Shown here one piece after another: positions 10,101-18,164 of a stretch of DNA of 64,000 bases. Both the position numbers and the translations under genes were made by a program. Within the stretch, counting starts at the first letter, position 1. Each line of letters starts with the position of its first letter. The DNA comes from Fibrella forsythiae (lineage in GTDB: Bacteria > Bacteroidota > Bacteroidia > Cytophagales > Spirosomataceae): NCBI RefSeq assembly GCF_017353175.1, contig NZ_JAFMYW010000001.1, positions 992,001 through 1,056,000 on the forward strand, in the 5' to 3' direction. The notes below the pieces were generated by a model. It was given only the letters and a program-made list of their open reading frames with translations. It was not told where the DNA came from and ran no database searches.

Positions 10101-10626
10101 GCATCCCGCGACCACCACCACCAGCGGCGGCTTTCACCATCACTGGAAAGCCAATCCGGGCGGCTTCTTCGCTGGCCCGTTCGGCCGACATATTTTCTTC
10201 CCGCGAGTCGGGAATCAGGGGTACTTCAGCAATGGTGGCTAGGTTTTTGGCCCGGACTTTATCGCCCAGCGCTTCCATTGCTTCGGGCGTTGGCCCGATG
10301 AAAATAATGCCCTCTTCGCGGCAGCGACGGGCCAAATTTACGTTCTCTGACAGGAAGCCATACCCAGGGTGAATCGCGTCGATTTTTTTACTCTTTGCCA
10401 ACAGAATAATGCCTTCTACGTCGAGATAGGGTTTCAGCGGCTCATCATCGCGCCCGATCTGGTAGGCTTCGTCAGCTTTATAGCGGTGAAGCGAATAACG
10501 GTCTTCGTAGGTGTAAACGGCTACGGTGGTGATGCCTAGCTCAGTGGCAGCCCGCATGATGCGGATGGCAATTTCACCCCGGTTTGCAACCAGCAGTCGG
10601 TTGATTGGGCGGATATAGTCTTTCAC
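7192..10626 (-). CDS. pyc: Pyruvate carboxylase
   Basis: The 1144-residue protein has the full single-chain architecture. The biotin-carboxylase domain (about 1-455) starts LLVANRGEIAIRIMRAA and has the ATP loop KAAAGGGGRGMR. The carboxyltransferase domain (about 535-830) has DTTFRDGHQSLLATR. An allosteric linker and a C-terminal biotinyl domain follow, with EAMKMES placing biotinylated Lys at 1110. It converts pyruvate, bicarbonate and ATP to oxaloacetate in the cytoplasm, feeding the TCA cycle and gluconeogenesis. The gene is monocistronic, divergent from an aldehyde dehydrogenase and convergent with the antitoxin-like gene. Confidence 0.97.
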   Translation of the reverse strand: MKDYIRPINRLLVANRGEIAIRIMRAATELGITTVAVYTYEDRYSLHRYKADEAYQIGRDDEPLKPYLDVEGIILLAKSKKIDAIHPGYGFLSENVNLARRCREEGIIFIGPTPEAMEALGDKVRAKNLATIAEVPLIPDSREENMSAERASEEAARIGFPVMVKAAAGGGGRGMRVVREADQFEKAFTEAKNEAKNAFGDDTIFLEKFIENPKHIEVQLLGDTHGNLIHLYERDCSVQRRFQKVVEVAPSFGLKQETREQLYAYALKIGKAAGYSNAGTVEFLVDKEENIYFIEVNPRIQVEHTITEEVTGIDIVRSQILIAMGYLLSDNGIYINHQDEVPLNGYAIQCRITTEDPANGFKPDFGTIIAYRNAAGFGIRLDEGSSYPGVKISPYFDSMIVKVSARGRTLKGATQRLQRALVEFRIRGVKTNISFLMNVIDHPVFQRGDARVSFIESHPELFKLRQPQDRSTKVLRYLGEVIVNGNPEVKKRDDSKVFRTPVVPIYDQYGTYPAGNRDRLNELGREGFANWVRDQKQILYTDTTFRDGHQSLLATRVRTQDLQKVAEGFAKNHPELFSMEVWGGATFDVSMRFLYESPWKRLAALREAMPNMLLQMLFRGSNAVGYSAYPDNLIEKFVEKSAETGIDVFRIFDSLNWVEAMKVSIRAVRERTNAIAEAAICYSGIDEKYTLQYYVDMAKQLEDEGSHLLCIKDMAGLLKPLDAQLLVGELKKSLSIPVHLHTHDTAGIQAATYLKAIDAGVDIVDCALGALSGLTSQPNFNSVVAMMQGHERECPVDLPSLNAYSNYWEDVREYYYPFESGMKAGSAEVYENEIPGGQYSNLKPQAIATGLGDKFETLKKNYSVANQLFGNIIKVTPSSKVVGDMAIFMTANNLTADDVLQRGESLSFPESVKELMKGILGQPYGGFPEDIQKVVLKGEEPITGRPNEHLAPIDFDADFTKFQEAFPRNDGFLDYLSYQMYPKVYEEYYKAIDQYGDVSIIPTPAFFYGLKPNEEILVPIAEGKNILVRLLFMSEADASGMRTITFELNGQGRQVQVRDKAQKVVKAQNQKVSKPTDIGSPLQGRLTRILVKPGDEVKKNQPLFVIEAMKMESIVAAQQPGTVKQVLLKENTTIEQDDWVIEMA

Positions 10627-11002
10627 AGAATCAAAAGATGATAAATCGGGTAGCTATTGACAGATTCGTAACAAACAGATAAGCACGGTTCTGCCTATGC
10701 ATTAGCGTCGCAAATTTGTTGAAAATTCGGCAAAACGATCGGCCCACCAAATATTCATCGGAAAAGGCATATTTTTCGATGAATAGTGCAGTAAGCCGTT
10801 AAGATCTGATGAAGTGTGCAAGCAGAGAGCCCTAAAGGTAGACGATTTATAGGGTTACACCTTCCTGCACCAACCCGTTTTTAACCACGACTTCATCCGT
10901 ACGAGCGGCGTACAGGGTGCTTAAACAAGCCGTGATGGCGGCACGTGGCTGACAGAAACTATCCATTTTTTATGTAGTTTCATCAAAAATTCCTACCCTG
11001 CT
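10627..11002. promoter_or_regulatory. Divergent intergenic region pyc / aldehyde dehydrogenase
   Basis: No gene is visible in these 376 bases. Both flanking genes must be transcribed from here. A 9-bp perfect inverted repeat (10752-10760 and 10777-10785, loop 16) built around ATTCATCG could be an operator or leader hairpin. I could not find a convincing TAnnTTTG box for either gene. Confidence 0.35.
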
Positions 11003-12433
11003 ATGATCGTCCAATCGCCCGAAACTGACCTGAAAGCACCGATTCAAACGGCCTTCAACCAATTGCGCCAACACGCCGCCACAATGGCTTTAACAACCGC
11101 TCCTGAACGAATTGAGCGGCTGAAACGGATCAAGTCGTGGATTGAGGCCAACACATCTGCTATTCACGCGGCCATGCACGCCGACTTCAGGAAACCATCG
11201 GCGGAGGTTGATCTGGGTGAACTGGTTGGGCTGATGGGTGATTTGCGTTATACGATCCGGCACCTGAAGCAGTGGATGAAGCCCCAACGTGTGCCAACGC
11301 CCCTTTCGCTGGTGGGTACCAGCGGTTATCTCCATTATGAACCGAAAGGCGTCGTGCTGATCATTTCGCCCTGGAATTACCCGTTCGATCTGATGGTGGG
11401 TCCGCTGATTGCGGCGCTGGCGGCGGGAAATGTGTGCATGCTGAAACCGTCGGAGCTGACGCCGAATACGGCCGCCCTGCTTAAACGAATGGTGGATGAG
11501 GTGTTTCCTCCCGAAGAAGTGGTGCTTTTCGAAGGAGCAGCTGAAACGGCGCAAGCCATGATGGAACTACCCTTCAACCATATTTTTTTTACCGGCAGCC
11601 CGGCCCTGGGCAAGGTGGTGATGACCGCTGCCGCCAAACACCTGGCCTCGGTTACGCTCGAACTGGGGGGCAAATCGCCTTTCGTGGTTGACGAAACGGC
11701 CGACATTAGAAAAACGGCGGAGATTCTGGCCTGGGCTAAATATTTCAACAACGGCCAAACCTGCATTGCGCCTGATTACCTGTTGGTGCACGAAACGGTA
11801 AAAACGCCGCTGCTGAACGAAATCAGAACCGTGGTAGAACACATGTACGGCCCTGATGCCGCCGCCCGTGCCGCTTCCGACAGCTATGCCCGGATCGTCA
11901 ATCGGCGCCATTTTCAACGCGTCAAAGGGCTGATCGATGATGCCGCCCGGAGAGGGGCTACCGTATTGATGGGCGGACGAACCAACGAAGCCGATAATTT
12001 CATCGAACCCACGCTGATCGACGGGGTCACCAACGACATGCAAATCATGCAGGAAGAGATTTTTGGCCCGGTATTGCCTGTCGTCAGCGTGAAGAATCTG
12101 GACGAAGCACTGGCGCACATCAACAGCCGCGAGAAGCCGCTGGCCCTGTATATCCACAGCAAAAAACAGGCAAATATCGACTACCTGATCAACCGAACCT
12201 CGGCCGGCGATACGGTGATCAACGACGCCATGATCCACTTTACCAACCCGGAGATGCCTTTCGGTGGAATAAATAACAGCGGCATTGGCAGTTACCACGG
12301 CTACTTCGGCTTTCAGGAACTCTCACACCGGCGAAGTATTCTGCGCCGCCAGTTCGGCACCATGAAGTTCCTGTTTCCGCCCTACACCGACCGCGTTCGG
12401 AAGCTTATTAGCTGGGCGGTGAAGTTCTCCTAG
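11003..12433 (+). CDS. Aldehyde dehydrogenase family protein
   Basis: The 476 residues match the class-3-like NAD(P)-dependent aldehyde dehydrogenases. Visible residues are the substrate-side Asn125 (SPWNYP), the cofactor-loop FTGSPALGK near 196-204, the general base Glu220 (LELGGKSP) and the nucleophile Cys254 (NNGQTCIAP). The C-terminus carries PEMPFGGINNSGIGSYHG, typical of the family. It oxidises aldehydes to acids in the cytoplasm. The exact substrate is not indicated by context. The gene ends in a hairpin shared with a convergent globin gene. Confidence 0.92.
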   Translation: MIVQSPETDLKAPIQTAFNQLRQHAATMALTTAPERIERLKRIKSWIEANTSAIHAAMHADFRKPSAEVDLGELVGLMGDLRYTIRHLKQWMKPQRVPTPLSLVGTSGYLHYEPKGVVLIISPWNYPFDLMVGPLIAALAAGNVCMLKPSELTPNTAALLKRMVDEVFPPEEVVLFEGAAETAQAMMELPFNHIFFTGSPALGKVVMTAAAKHLASVTLELGGKSPFVVDETADIRKTAEILAWAKYFNNGQTCIAPDYLLVHETVKTPLLNEIRTVVEHMYGPDAAARAASDSYARIVNRRHFQRVKGLIDDAARRGATVLMGGRTNEADNFIEPTLIDGVTNDMQIMQEEIFGPVLPVVSVKNLDEALAHINSREKPLALYIHSKKQANIDYLINRTSAGDTVINDAMIHFTNPEMPFGGINNSGIGSYHGYFGFQELSHRRSILRRQFGTMKFLFPPYTDRVRKLISWAVKFS

Positions 12434-12434
12434 T

Positions 12435-12500
12435 TAGTTATCAACGTACCCAGCTACCTAAACACAACATTGAATTAGTAGCTTGGTACGTTGATAACTA
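12435..12500. terminator. Bidirectional hairpin made from two inverted GGTACGTT copies
   Basis: Arms 12435-12456 and 12479-12500 pair over 22 bases with one mismatch and a 22-nt loop. Each arm contains one copy of the abundant octamer (AACGTACC at 12443, GGTACGTT at 12485). It sits between two convergent genes and overlaps nothing else, so a shared terminator is likely. Confidence 0.6.
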
Positions 12501-12501
12501 T

Positions 12502-12978
12502 TCACTGATTATACGGCCCGCCGGTTTCGCCCCAGCCCCACTTTGGCATGGGCTCACTTTCGGTGATCGGGTTTTCGTCGATCTGTGAGTTGAGTATAGC
12601 CAGGCGACTGCCCCATTCCAGATAACCAACCAGCGCTGAGCGGAACTCCGGATCGTCAGGTAAACCAACCTCATCGGCACTGTCGAGGAGGAGAGCTAAC
12701 CAGCGGCGGCGTTGTTTTTCGGTGAGGTGCTTGCCAATGTGGTGCTCAACCATGCTGGCATGACTGCCGCCATCAGTCTCGGTGTAACGCTTCGGCCCGC
12801 CAAACACTTCACCGATGAAGTGGGCCACGTGCTGGGCGTGTTCGGCCGACATGTGCAGAAATACCGGAGCCAGTATCTCGTCTTGCGCCACTTTCGCGTA
12901 GAAGTGGGCCGTGAGTTGTTCCAGCCGGTCGTTTTCGCCCGCCCAGGTGTAGAGAGTTGGAATGAGTTGTCCGTTCAT
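12502..12978 (-). CDS. Group II truncated haemoglobin
   Basis: I start it at the ATG at 12978 (MNGQLIPTLYTWAGE), giving 158 residues; an upstream start at 13023 adds 15 unconserved residues. The 2-on-2 globin signature is clear: LYTWAG, FYAKVAQDEILAPVFLHMS, EVFGGPKRYTE and the proximal-side SHASMVEHH. Such proteins bind haem and oxygen or nitric oxide in the cytoplasm and are usually linked to oxygen or NO handling. It lies 52 bp from the murF-alr gene on the same strand, so read-through is possible, with no functional link evident. Confidence 0.88.
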   Translation of the reverse strand: MNGQLIPTLYTWAGENDRLEQLTAHFYAKVAQDEILAPVFLHMSAEHAQHVAHFIGEVFGGPKRYTETDGGSHASMVEHHIGKHLTEKQRRRWLALLLDSADEVGLPDDPEFRSALVGYLEWGSRLAILNSQIDENPITESEPMPKWGWGETGGPYNQ

Positions 12979-13029
12979 TGTATTGAGCCGTTTACAGACC
13001 AATGTACAGCGAATCCTGTACACCGGTTG

Positions 13030-15525
13030 TTAGCCGGCGGCAAAGAATACCCGTTTAACGCGTTCACTGATGCCGGTCAGGACCTCGTAAGGGATCGTAC
13101 CCATCCATTGCGAGAGGTCAGTGACAGGTACGTTGGGGCCAAAAACCTCGACCGAATCGCCCTCGCTGGCGGGGGCATTCGTCACGTCGATCATGGTCAT
13201 ATCCATGCAGACACTGCCCACAGTAGGGCACAGCACACCGTTTACCCATACCGATCCGACTCCGTTTCCGAGACGTCGGTCGTAGCCATCGGCATAGCCC
13301 AGCGCCAGTGTGGCAATCCGCGAATCGTGATCAAGCACACCACGCCGACTGTAGCCGACCGTATCGCCGGCCGGTACGGTTTTTATCTGGCTGATGGTAG
13401 TGGTCAACGTACCTACCGGGTGCAACAGCGACGGTTCTGTCTGGCTGCTTTCAACGCCGTAGAGCCCTATGCCGAGCCGAACCATGTCGAGTTTGAACTC
13501 CGGAAACCGGACAATTCCCGCCGAGTTGAGTAAGTGGCGAACAGGCATATAGTCAATACCCGCCGCCAACGCCGCCGTTGCCCGGCTGAACGCCTCAAAC
13601 TGTTCTTGCGAGAACGCGTTGAACTTTGCTTCGTCAGCCCCTGCCAGGTGGCTGAAGACCGTGGCGATCTGAACCGCCGGATGCGCCGTCAGGTACGTTA
13701 CGACGGCCGGTATTTCAGCTTCCAGAAAACCGAGCCGATGCATGCCCGTATCAATTTTCAGGTGGCAGGGAGTTGGCGGCGCGGCGTGCAGCGCTTGTTG
13801 ACCTTCGAGGAAACCACCCCACTCGTTGAGCATACGCTGGCTGTATAGCTCTGGCTCCAGTTTATTTTCCAGCAGAATCTGGAAGGTTTCGGGCGAGGGG
13901 TTCATCACCATAATGGGCAGCGTGATACCCTGCTGACGCAGAAAAACGCCCTCATCGGCATAGGCAACGGCCAGCCAGTCGACCCGGTGAAACTGAAGCA
14001 GACGGGCCACTTCGGCACTACCACTTCCGTAGGCGAAGGCTTTCACCATCACCATTATTTTTGTCTGGCTACCCACCCGTTCGCGATACTGGTTCAGGTT
14101 GTGCGTCAGGGCATCGAGGTCGATGTGCAGCACCGTTCCGTGTACTTTTTGCTGGAGCCGGTCAACGATTCGTTCAAAACCAAAGGCCCGTGCTCCTTTG
14201 ATCAGCACAACACTGTCGCGGAGCTGTTGCGTGGGGTACGTACCAAGAAACGTATCTGTGTCAGGGAAAAACAGGCTATTCTTACCAAACGAGGCACTGT
14301 TTCGGCTGATAACCGGCCCGATACCCAGTACTTTCGAGACGCCCTGTTCGGCCAGCAACTGCCCGATGAATGTGTAGAGGTCGGCCTCGTTCTGCCCCGA
14401 TTGCAGCACATCCGACAGAATCACGGTCTTGTGGGCTCGGTTGCTCTGTTGCTTCTGGAAATCGAGGGCCAGCCGTAATCCGGCCACATCGTTGTTATAC
14501 GAATCATCGATCAGCACGCAGTTGTTGATTCCTTCTTTCAGTTCAAGCCGCATGGAAACGGGCCGCAAACGGGCAACGCGGCGGTTGAGTTCGGTCTCGT
14601 CGGTAATCCCCAGCGTTAACAGTGTGAGCACACAATGGGTCAGATTTTCAACCGAAGCCCGATCGGTGAACGGCGTGCGGACTGTCCACTTGCCTGCCTT
14701 GTCAGACTGAGTAACGGTGAGTCTGTCGCCCTGAACGGCTATCAGGTACGTTGCTCCCTGACGCCCCTCGCGCGACCAGCCCACTAATTGACAGCCAGGG
14801 TTTACAGCCCTGATCAACATGCCTGTTTCATCGGCAACCTCCTCCTGATCAAGCGAATAGATCAGCGTGTCAACGCCCGTAAACAGACGTAGTTTTTCGG
14901 CAACTTTCTGTTTTCGGGTTTTGAATCCTTCATCATGAGCCGTGCCGATATTGGTAAAAATACCGATCGTTGGTTTGATGATCGCTTCCAGGGCGGCCAT
15001 CTCATGGGGCCGGGAAATACCGGCCTCGAAAATCGCCAGCGTGTGGGTATCGTTCAGTTGCCGTACCGACAGCGGCACGCCAATCTGGGAGTTATAGCTC
15101 TTGGGGCTACGCACCACAACGTACCCGGCCGACCCGGACGCCACCCCGTTGACCGGCCCGGCGAGCAACTGCGCCAGCCATTCCTTAACGATCGTTTTGC
15201 CGTTACTACCCGTAATGCCAATCACCGGAATCGAAAATGAGGCCCGGTGCGCGGCCGCCTGTGCCTGCATGAACGCCACGGTACTGGGTACGCTGATAAA
15301 CTCAGCGTCAGGATGGTTGACCTGCTCAGGAACAGGCTGCTCGATGACAAATTGCCGAACGCCCTGCCTGTAAAGCTCACCGATATAGTTATGCCCGTCG
15401 TGATGATCGCCGCGGATGGCGAAGAAAACAGACTGTGCAGGCACCATCACCTGCCGCGAGTCTGTAAGCCAGAAAGGAAGGAGAAAAGGTGGGGAGGAAG
15501 GAAAGGAAGGAAGGAGCGTTACCAT
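13030..15525 (-). CDS. Bifunctional MurF ligase / alanine racemase
   Basis: The 831 residues fuse two cell-wall enzymes. Residues about 1-455 are UDP-N-acetylmuramoyl-tripeptide:D-Ala-D-Ala ligase (MurF), with DSRQV, FFAIRGDHHDGH and the ATP loop GITGSNGKT. Residues about 465-831 are a fold-type III PLP alanine racemase, with the cofactor lysine in MVMVKAFAYGSG and catalytic Tyr in TVGYSRRG. Together they make D-Ala and join D-Ala-D-Ala to the precursor. This fusion is known across Bacteroidota. The first residues (LLPSFPSSPPFLLPF) are low-complexity, encoded by a purine/pyrimidine-biased tract, so the true start could be slightly downstream. Confidence 0.95.
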   Translation of the reverse strand: MVTLLPSFPSSPPFLLPFWLTDSRQVMVPAQSVFFAIRGDHHDGHNYIGELYRQGVRQFVIEQPVPEQVNHPDAEFISVPSTVAFMQAQAAAHRASFSIPVIGITGSNGKTIVKEWLAQLLAGPVNGVASGSAGYVVVRSPKSYNSQIGVPLSVRQLNDTHTLAIFEAGISRPHEMAALEAIIKPTIGIFTNIGTAHDEGFKTRKQKVAEKLRLFTGVDTLIYSLDQEEVADETGMLIRAVNPGCQLVGWSREGRQGATYLIAVQGDRLTVTQSDKAGKWTVRTPFTDRASVENLTHCVLTLLTLGITDETELNRRVARLRPVSMRLELKEGINNCVLIDDSYNNDVAGLRLALDFQKQQSNRAHKTVILSDVLQSGQNEADLYTFIGQLLAEQGVSKVLGIGPVISRNSASFGKNSLFFPDTDTFLGTYPTQQLRDSVVLIKGARAFGFERIVDRLQQKVHGTVLHIDLDALTHNLNQYRERVGSQTKIMVMVKAFAYGSGSAEVARLLQFHRVDWLAVAYADEGVFLRQQGITLPIMVMNPSPETFQILLENKLEPELYSQRMLNEWGGFLEGQQALHAAPPTPCHLKIDTGMHRLGFLEAEIPAVVTYLTAHPAVQIATVFSHLAGADEAKFNAFSQEQFEAFSRATAALAAGIDYMPVRHLLNSAGIVRFPEFKLDMVRLGIGLYGVESSQTEPSLLHPVGTLTTTISQIKTVPAGDTVGYSRRGVLDHDSRIATLALGYADGYDRRLGNGVGSVWVNGVLCPTVGSVCMDMTMIDVTNAPASEGDSVEVFGPNVPVTDLSQWMGTIPYEVLTGISERVKRVFFAAG

Positions 15526-15592
15526 GCAACAAAGGTAAACCAGCGCTTTCTTTCCCCCTTCCTCCGTTCTTACCTTCCTCCCTATTCCCTTA
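15477..15592. repeat. Purine-rich / pyrimidine-rich tract over the murF-alr start
   Basis: On the plus strand 15477-15520 is almost all purine (GGAAGG-type repeats) and 15549-15590 almost all pyrimidine (CTTCC-type). The two halves can pair imperfectly around a short loop holding the murF-alr start codon, so the corA-murF transcript could fold over its start. Confidence 0.45.
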
Positions 15593-16684
15593 CATCCAGC
15601 CGCGTCGTTTAAAGTAGATCACCATTGCCGTTGCCACCACCGTCATAATACCGAGTACCATGAAATAACCGTAGTGCCAGTGTAACTCAGGCATATGGTC
15701 GAAATTCATGCCGTAGATACCGACAATGAACGTCAACGGCATAAAAATGGCCGACAGAATGGTCAGCGTTTTCATCACCGCGTTCATCCGGTTGCTGGTC
15801 GTTGAGAGGTACACGTCGAGCAGGCCGGGGATGAGTTCGCGGTACGAATCCAGCGTTTCTACCACCTGATTGACATGGTCGAGCAAGTCGCGCAGGAAAG
15901 GCATCGTAGTTGGGTGTACCAGCGGAGACTCTTCGCGCAGCAATACGCCCAGTATGTCACGGAGTGGCTGCACATAGCGGCGCATCAGCGTCATTTCCCG
16001 CTTCAGAGCATACAGGCGGGCCAGCGTATCACGGCCGGCAACATCACGAATGATCCGGTCTTCGATGTCGTCGAGTTTTTCGGCCATGCCTTCCATGACC
16101 ACAAAATAATGATCGACCACCACGTCCATGGTAGCGTAGAGCAGGTAATCGGCTCCGTTCCGGCGGGTCTTGCCCGACGATAGTTTGATTCGTTCGAGCA
16201 CCGGGGCAAAAATATCTTTAGTCCGTTCTTCCTGAAACGAGATCAGGTAATTGGCTCCCAACACCAGGCTGACATGCTCGGCGTCGATTTCCTGACTGCG
16301 GCTATTGTGGTGCAGCATCTTCAGCGTTACAAAAACGCCCGCCGAACTCGCCCGCGTGTCGTCATACAAGTCAATTTTGGGTTTCTGCTCCGTGTTCATC
16401 ACGTCTTCGAGCAGCAGCGGATGCAGCCGAAACTGCGTGCCCAGCGCCCCCACCACCGACGCTTCATGAATGCCGTCTACATCGAGCCAGAGCACATGCG
16501 GGGTGTCGCCCGGGGGTAACTTACAGGCGCTCAGCTTGCCCGATTCATCAATGTGGTAGTCTTCTTCGTTATACTCGACCCGCTTGATCTTGGTCGCGTG
16601 CTTTATTTCCTGACCTACGTAGGTCAACGTACCCGGCGACGTACCCACCGGTTTCTTCGATACTTTATAGCGACGTCGTGCCAA
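15590..16684 (-). CDS. corA: CorA-family magnesium/cobalt channel
   Basis: The 364-residue protein has the large cytoplasmic domain and two C-terminal membrane helices of CorA. The signature YGMN is in FIVGIYGMNFDHMPELHWHYG, right after the first helix (about 318-336); the second helix is about 339-355, ending in the basic tail FKRRGWM. It is a homopentameric inner-membrane Mg2+ (and Co2+) channel. It lies 64 bp upstream of murF-alr on the same strand. Confidence 0.95.
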   Translation of the reverse strand: MARRRYKVSKKPVGTSPGTLTYVGQEIKHATKIKRVEYNEEDYHIDESGKLSACKLPPGDTPHVLWLDVDGIHEASVVGALGTQFRLHPLLLEDVMNTEQKPKIDLYDDTRASSAGVFVTLKMLHHNSRSQEIDAEHVSLVLGANYLISFQEERTKDIFAPVLERIKLSSGKTRRNGADYLLYATMDVVVDHYFVVMEGMAEKLDDIEDRIIRDVAGRDTLARLYALKREMTLMRRYVQPLRDILGVLLREESPLVHPTTMPFLRDLLDHVNQVVETLDSYRELIPGLLDVYLSTTSNRMNAVMKTLTILSAIFMPLTFIVGIYGMNFDHMPELHWHYGYFMVLGIMTVVATAMVIYFKRRGWM

Positions 16685-16749
16685 TGATATGCTGCTTAAA
16701 CCTTAGTACTCCAATTACGTCAAAGTGCAAAGATCGCTTTTAATAGCTA

Positions 16750-16778
16750 CGTGTCATTAACTAACCATTATTGACACG
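16750..16778. promoter_or_regulatory. Small inverted repeat before lipoprotein gene (possible operator)
   Basis: CGTGTCA at 16750-16756 and TGACACG at 16772-16778 are exact reverse complements 15 bases apart, 32 bp before the lipoprotein start. The length suits a dimeric regulator site, but nothing else supports it. Confidence 0.3.
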
Positions 16779-16810
16779 CAACCACTGCCCATTCCCAAAT
16801 CCGTTATGTC

Positions 16811-18004
16811 ATGAAACCGTACCTGCTCCCGCTATTCGTTGCTGTCGGCGTCGTAGTTCTGTCGTGCAGCAGTGGTAAAACGGCCTACCGTCGCGGCGAT
16901 TTTGCCGAAGCGGTACAAAAAGCCAGTCAACGATTGAGCCAGAAGCCGGGCATTAGCCGACGGGGGCATGCGCTGGCGAAACAGGTTATTCAGCGGGCTT
17001 TTGTGGATGGCTACGAACAGCATCAATCAACTATCCGTAGTTTGGTCGCCCAGGCCGGCAAGCCCTTTCGTTGGGAAGCCGTTTTTACCGAATACAGCGT
17101 TCTCCAGCAAATGACAACCGACGCCCGGCAGGCGGCGCCCGGTTCAGACTGGCTGGCAACGTACCCAGCCGATTACAGCCAGCGTCTGGACGAGTCGAGG
17201 GGGCTGGCGGCCGAAGAACGGTACGCGCTGGCCGAATCAGCCTACGTGTATCGGGAGAGCAACCGGCAGGCGGCGCGCGATGCCTACGAGCAGTATCAGA
17301 AAGCACTGGCGTGGGTGCCCGGTTACCGGCAGGCCGCTCAAAAATCGCTGGAATCGTTTCCCTACGCCGTTCTCCGCGTATTGATTGAGCCGCCCGTGTT
17401 AACCCCTGAACTCGACCCATCTGAAACGGCCGAACTGGGACGTGACATTTTTTCCAGTTTACAGGGCGACAACCACCCATCCCCTTACGTACACCTCCTC
17501 GACCCCAATCAGGTTGACGTTGGCATCGACGGGGCCTTCAGACTTTATGATGGGTTTCCGGTCAATGAAGCCGTGCAGGTGGCTGTGAGTGATTACCGAC
17601 CCTACGACAGTCATTTCACCACCACGTCGACCACCGTAGAGAGCAACCAGCTTTACAAAGTTGGCACGAAGCGGATCAACGACTCCACGGTTGTTGACGT
17701 GATGGAGAAGGTAAAGGGAACGCTTACGTTGCATACACACCTCGTAGAGGCCAGGATGGACGTCGACCTGCGGGCGATCGATACCAAAACAGGCCGGGTC
17801 ATCTGGACGGATTCCGATCAGTCAACTGCTGACTGGAAAATACAATGGGAAACCTTTTCGGGTGACGATCGCGCCCTAAACGGGCACACGCTGCTGACAG
17901 CAACCGGAACACCCCCGTCGCGACAGAGTCTACTGTCGAGTCTGAGCAGCAACATGGGCAGTTCCATTGTAGGTACGTTGCGCCGTCGGTATAAAAAGCT
18001 GTAA
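16811..18004 (+). CDS. Lipoprotein of unknown function
   Basis: The 397 residues begin with a lipoprotein signal (hydrophobic to about residue 18, lipobox VLSC). The first 190 residues are helical with TPR-like spacing (GDFAEAVQKASQRLSQKPG, ARDAYEQYQKALAWVPGYRQAAQ). The second half is beta-rich (VLRVLIEPPVLTPELDPSETAELGRDIFSSL ... MDVDLRAIDTKTGRVIWTDSDQSTADW), reminiscent of envelope lipoproteins linked to secretion or assembly systems, but not close enough to name. A single gene in the same direction as the pectin cluster; no functional link is visible. Confidence 0.7.
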   Translation: MKPYLLPLFVAVGVVVLSCSSGKTAYRRGDFAEAVQKASQRLSQKPGISRRGHALAKQVIQRAFVDGYEQHQSTIRSLVAQAGKPFRWEAVFTEYSVLQQMTTDARQAAPGSDWLATYPADYSQRLDESRGLAAEERYALAESAYVYRESNRQAARDAYEQYQKALAWVPGYRQAAQKSLESFPYAVLRVLIEPPVLTPELDPSETAELGRDIFSSLQGDNHPSPYVHLLDPNQVDVGIDGAFRLYDGFPVNEAVQVAVSDYRPYDSHFTTTSTTVESNQLYKVGTKRINDSTVVDVMEKVKGTLTLHTHLVEARMDVDLRAIDTKTGRVIWTDSDQSTADWKIQWETFSGDDRALNGHTLLTATGTPPSRQSLLSSLSSNMGSSIVGTLRRRYKKL

Positions 18005-18164
18005 ACCAGCCAGCCGGGAGATAAACGCAACCAATCTACACCCAACATTGGCTAGTCGTTTTCAGGGCGCGTTTCCCGCAGAAACGAATTCTACGTTGAT
18101 GCAGGTAGGTTCAGGAAGGTAGATACAGTTGTTGCGGCCACTTTTGTCGTGATTACCTACTTCC

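Noticed and set aside
8980-10242. Long plus-strand open frame of 420 codons
   Set aside because: It lies fully antisense to the biotin-carboxylase part of pyruvate carboxylase, has no family pattern, and reflects codon bias of the real gene.
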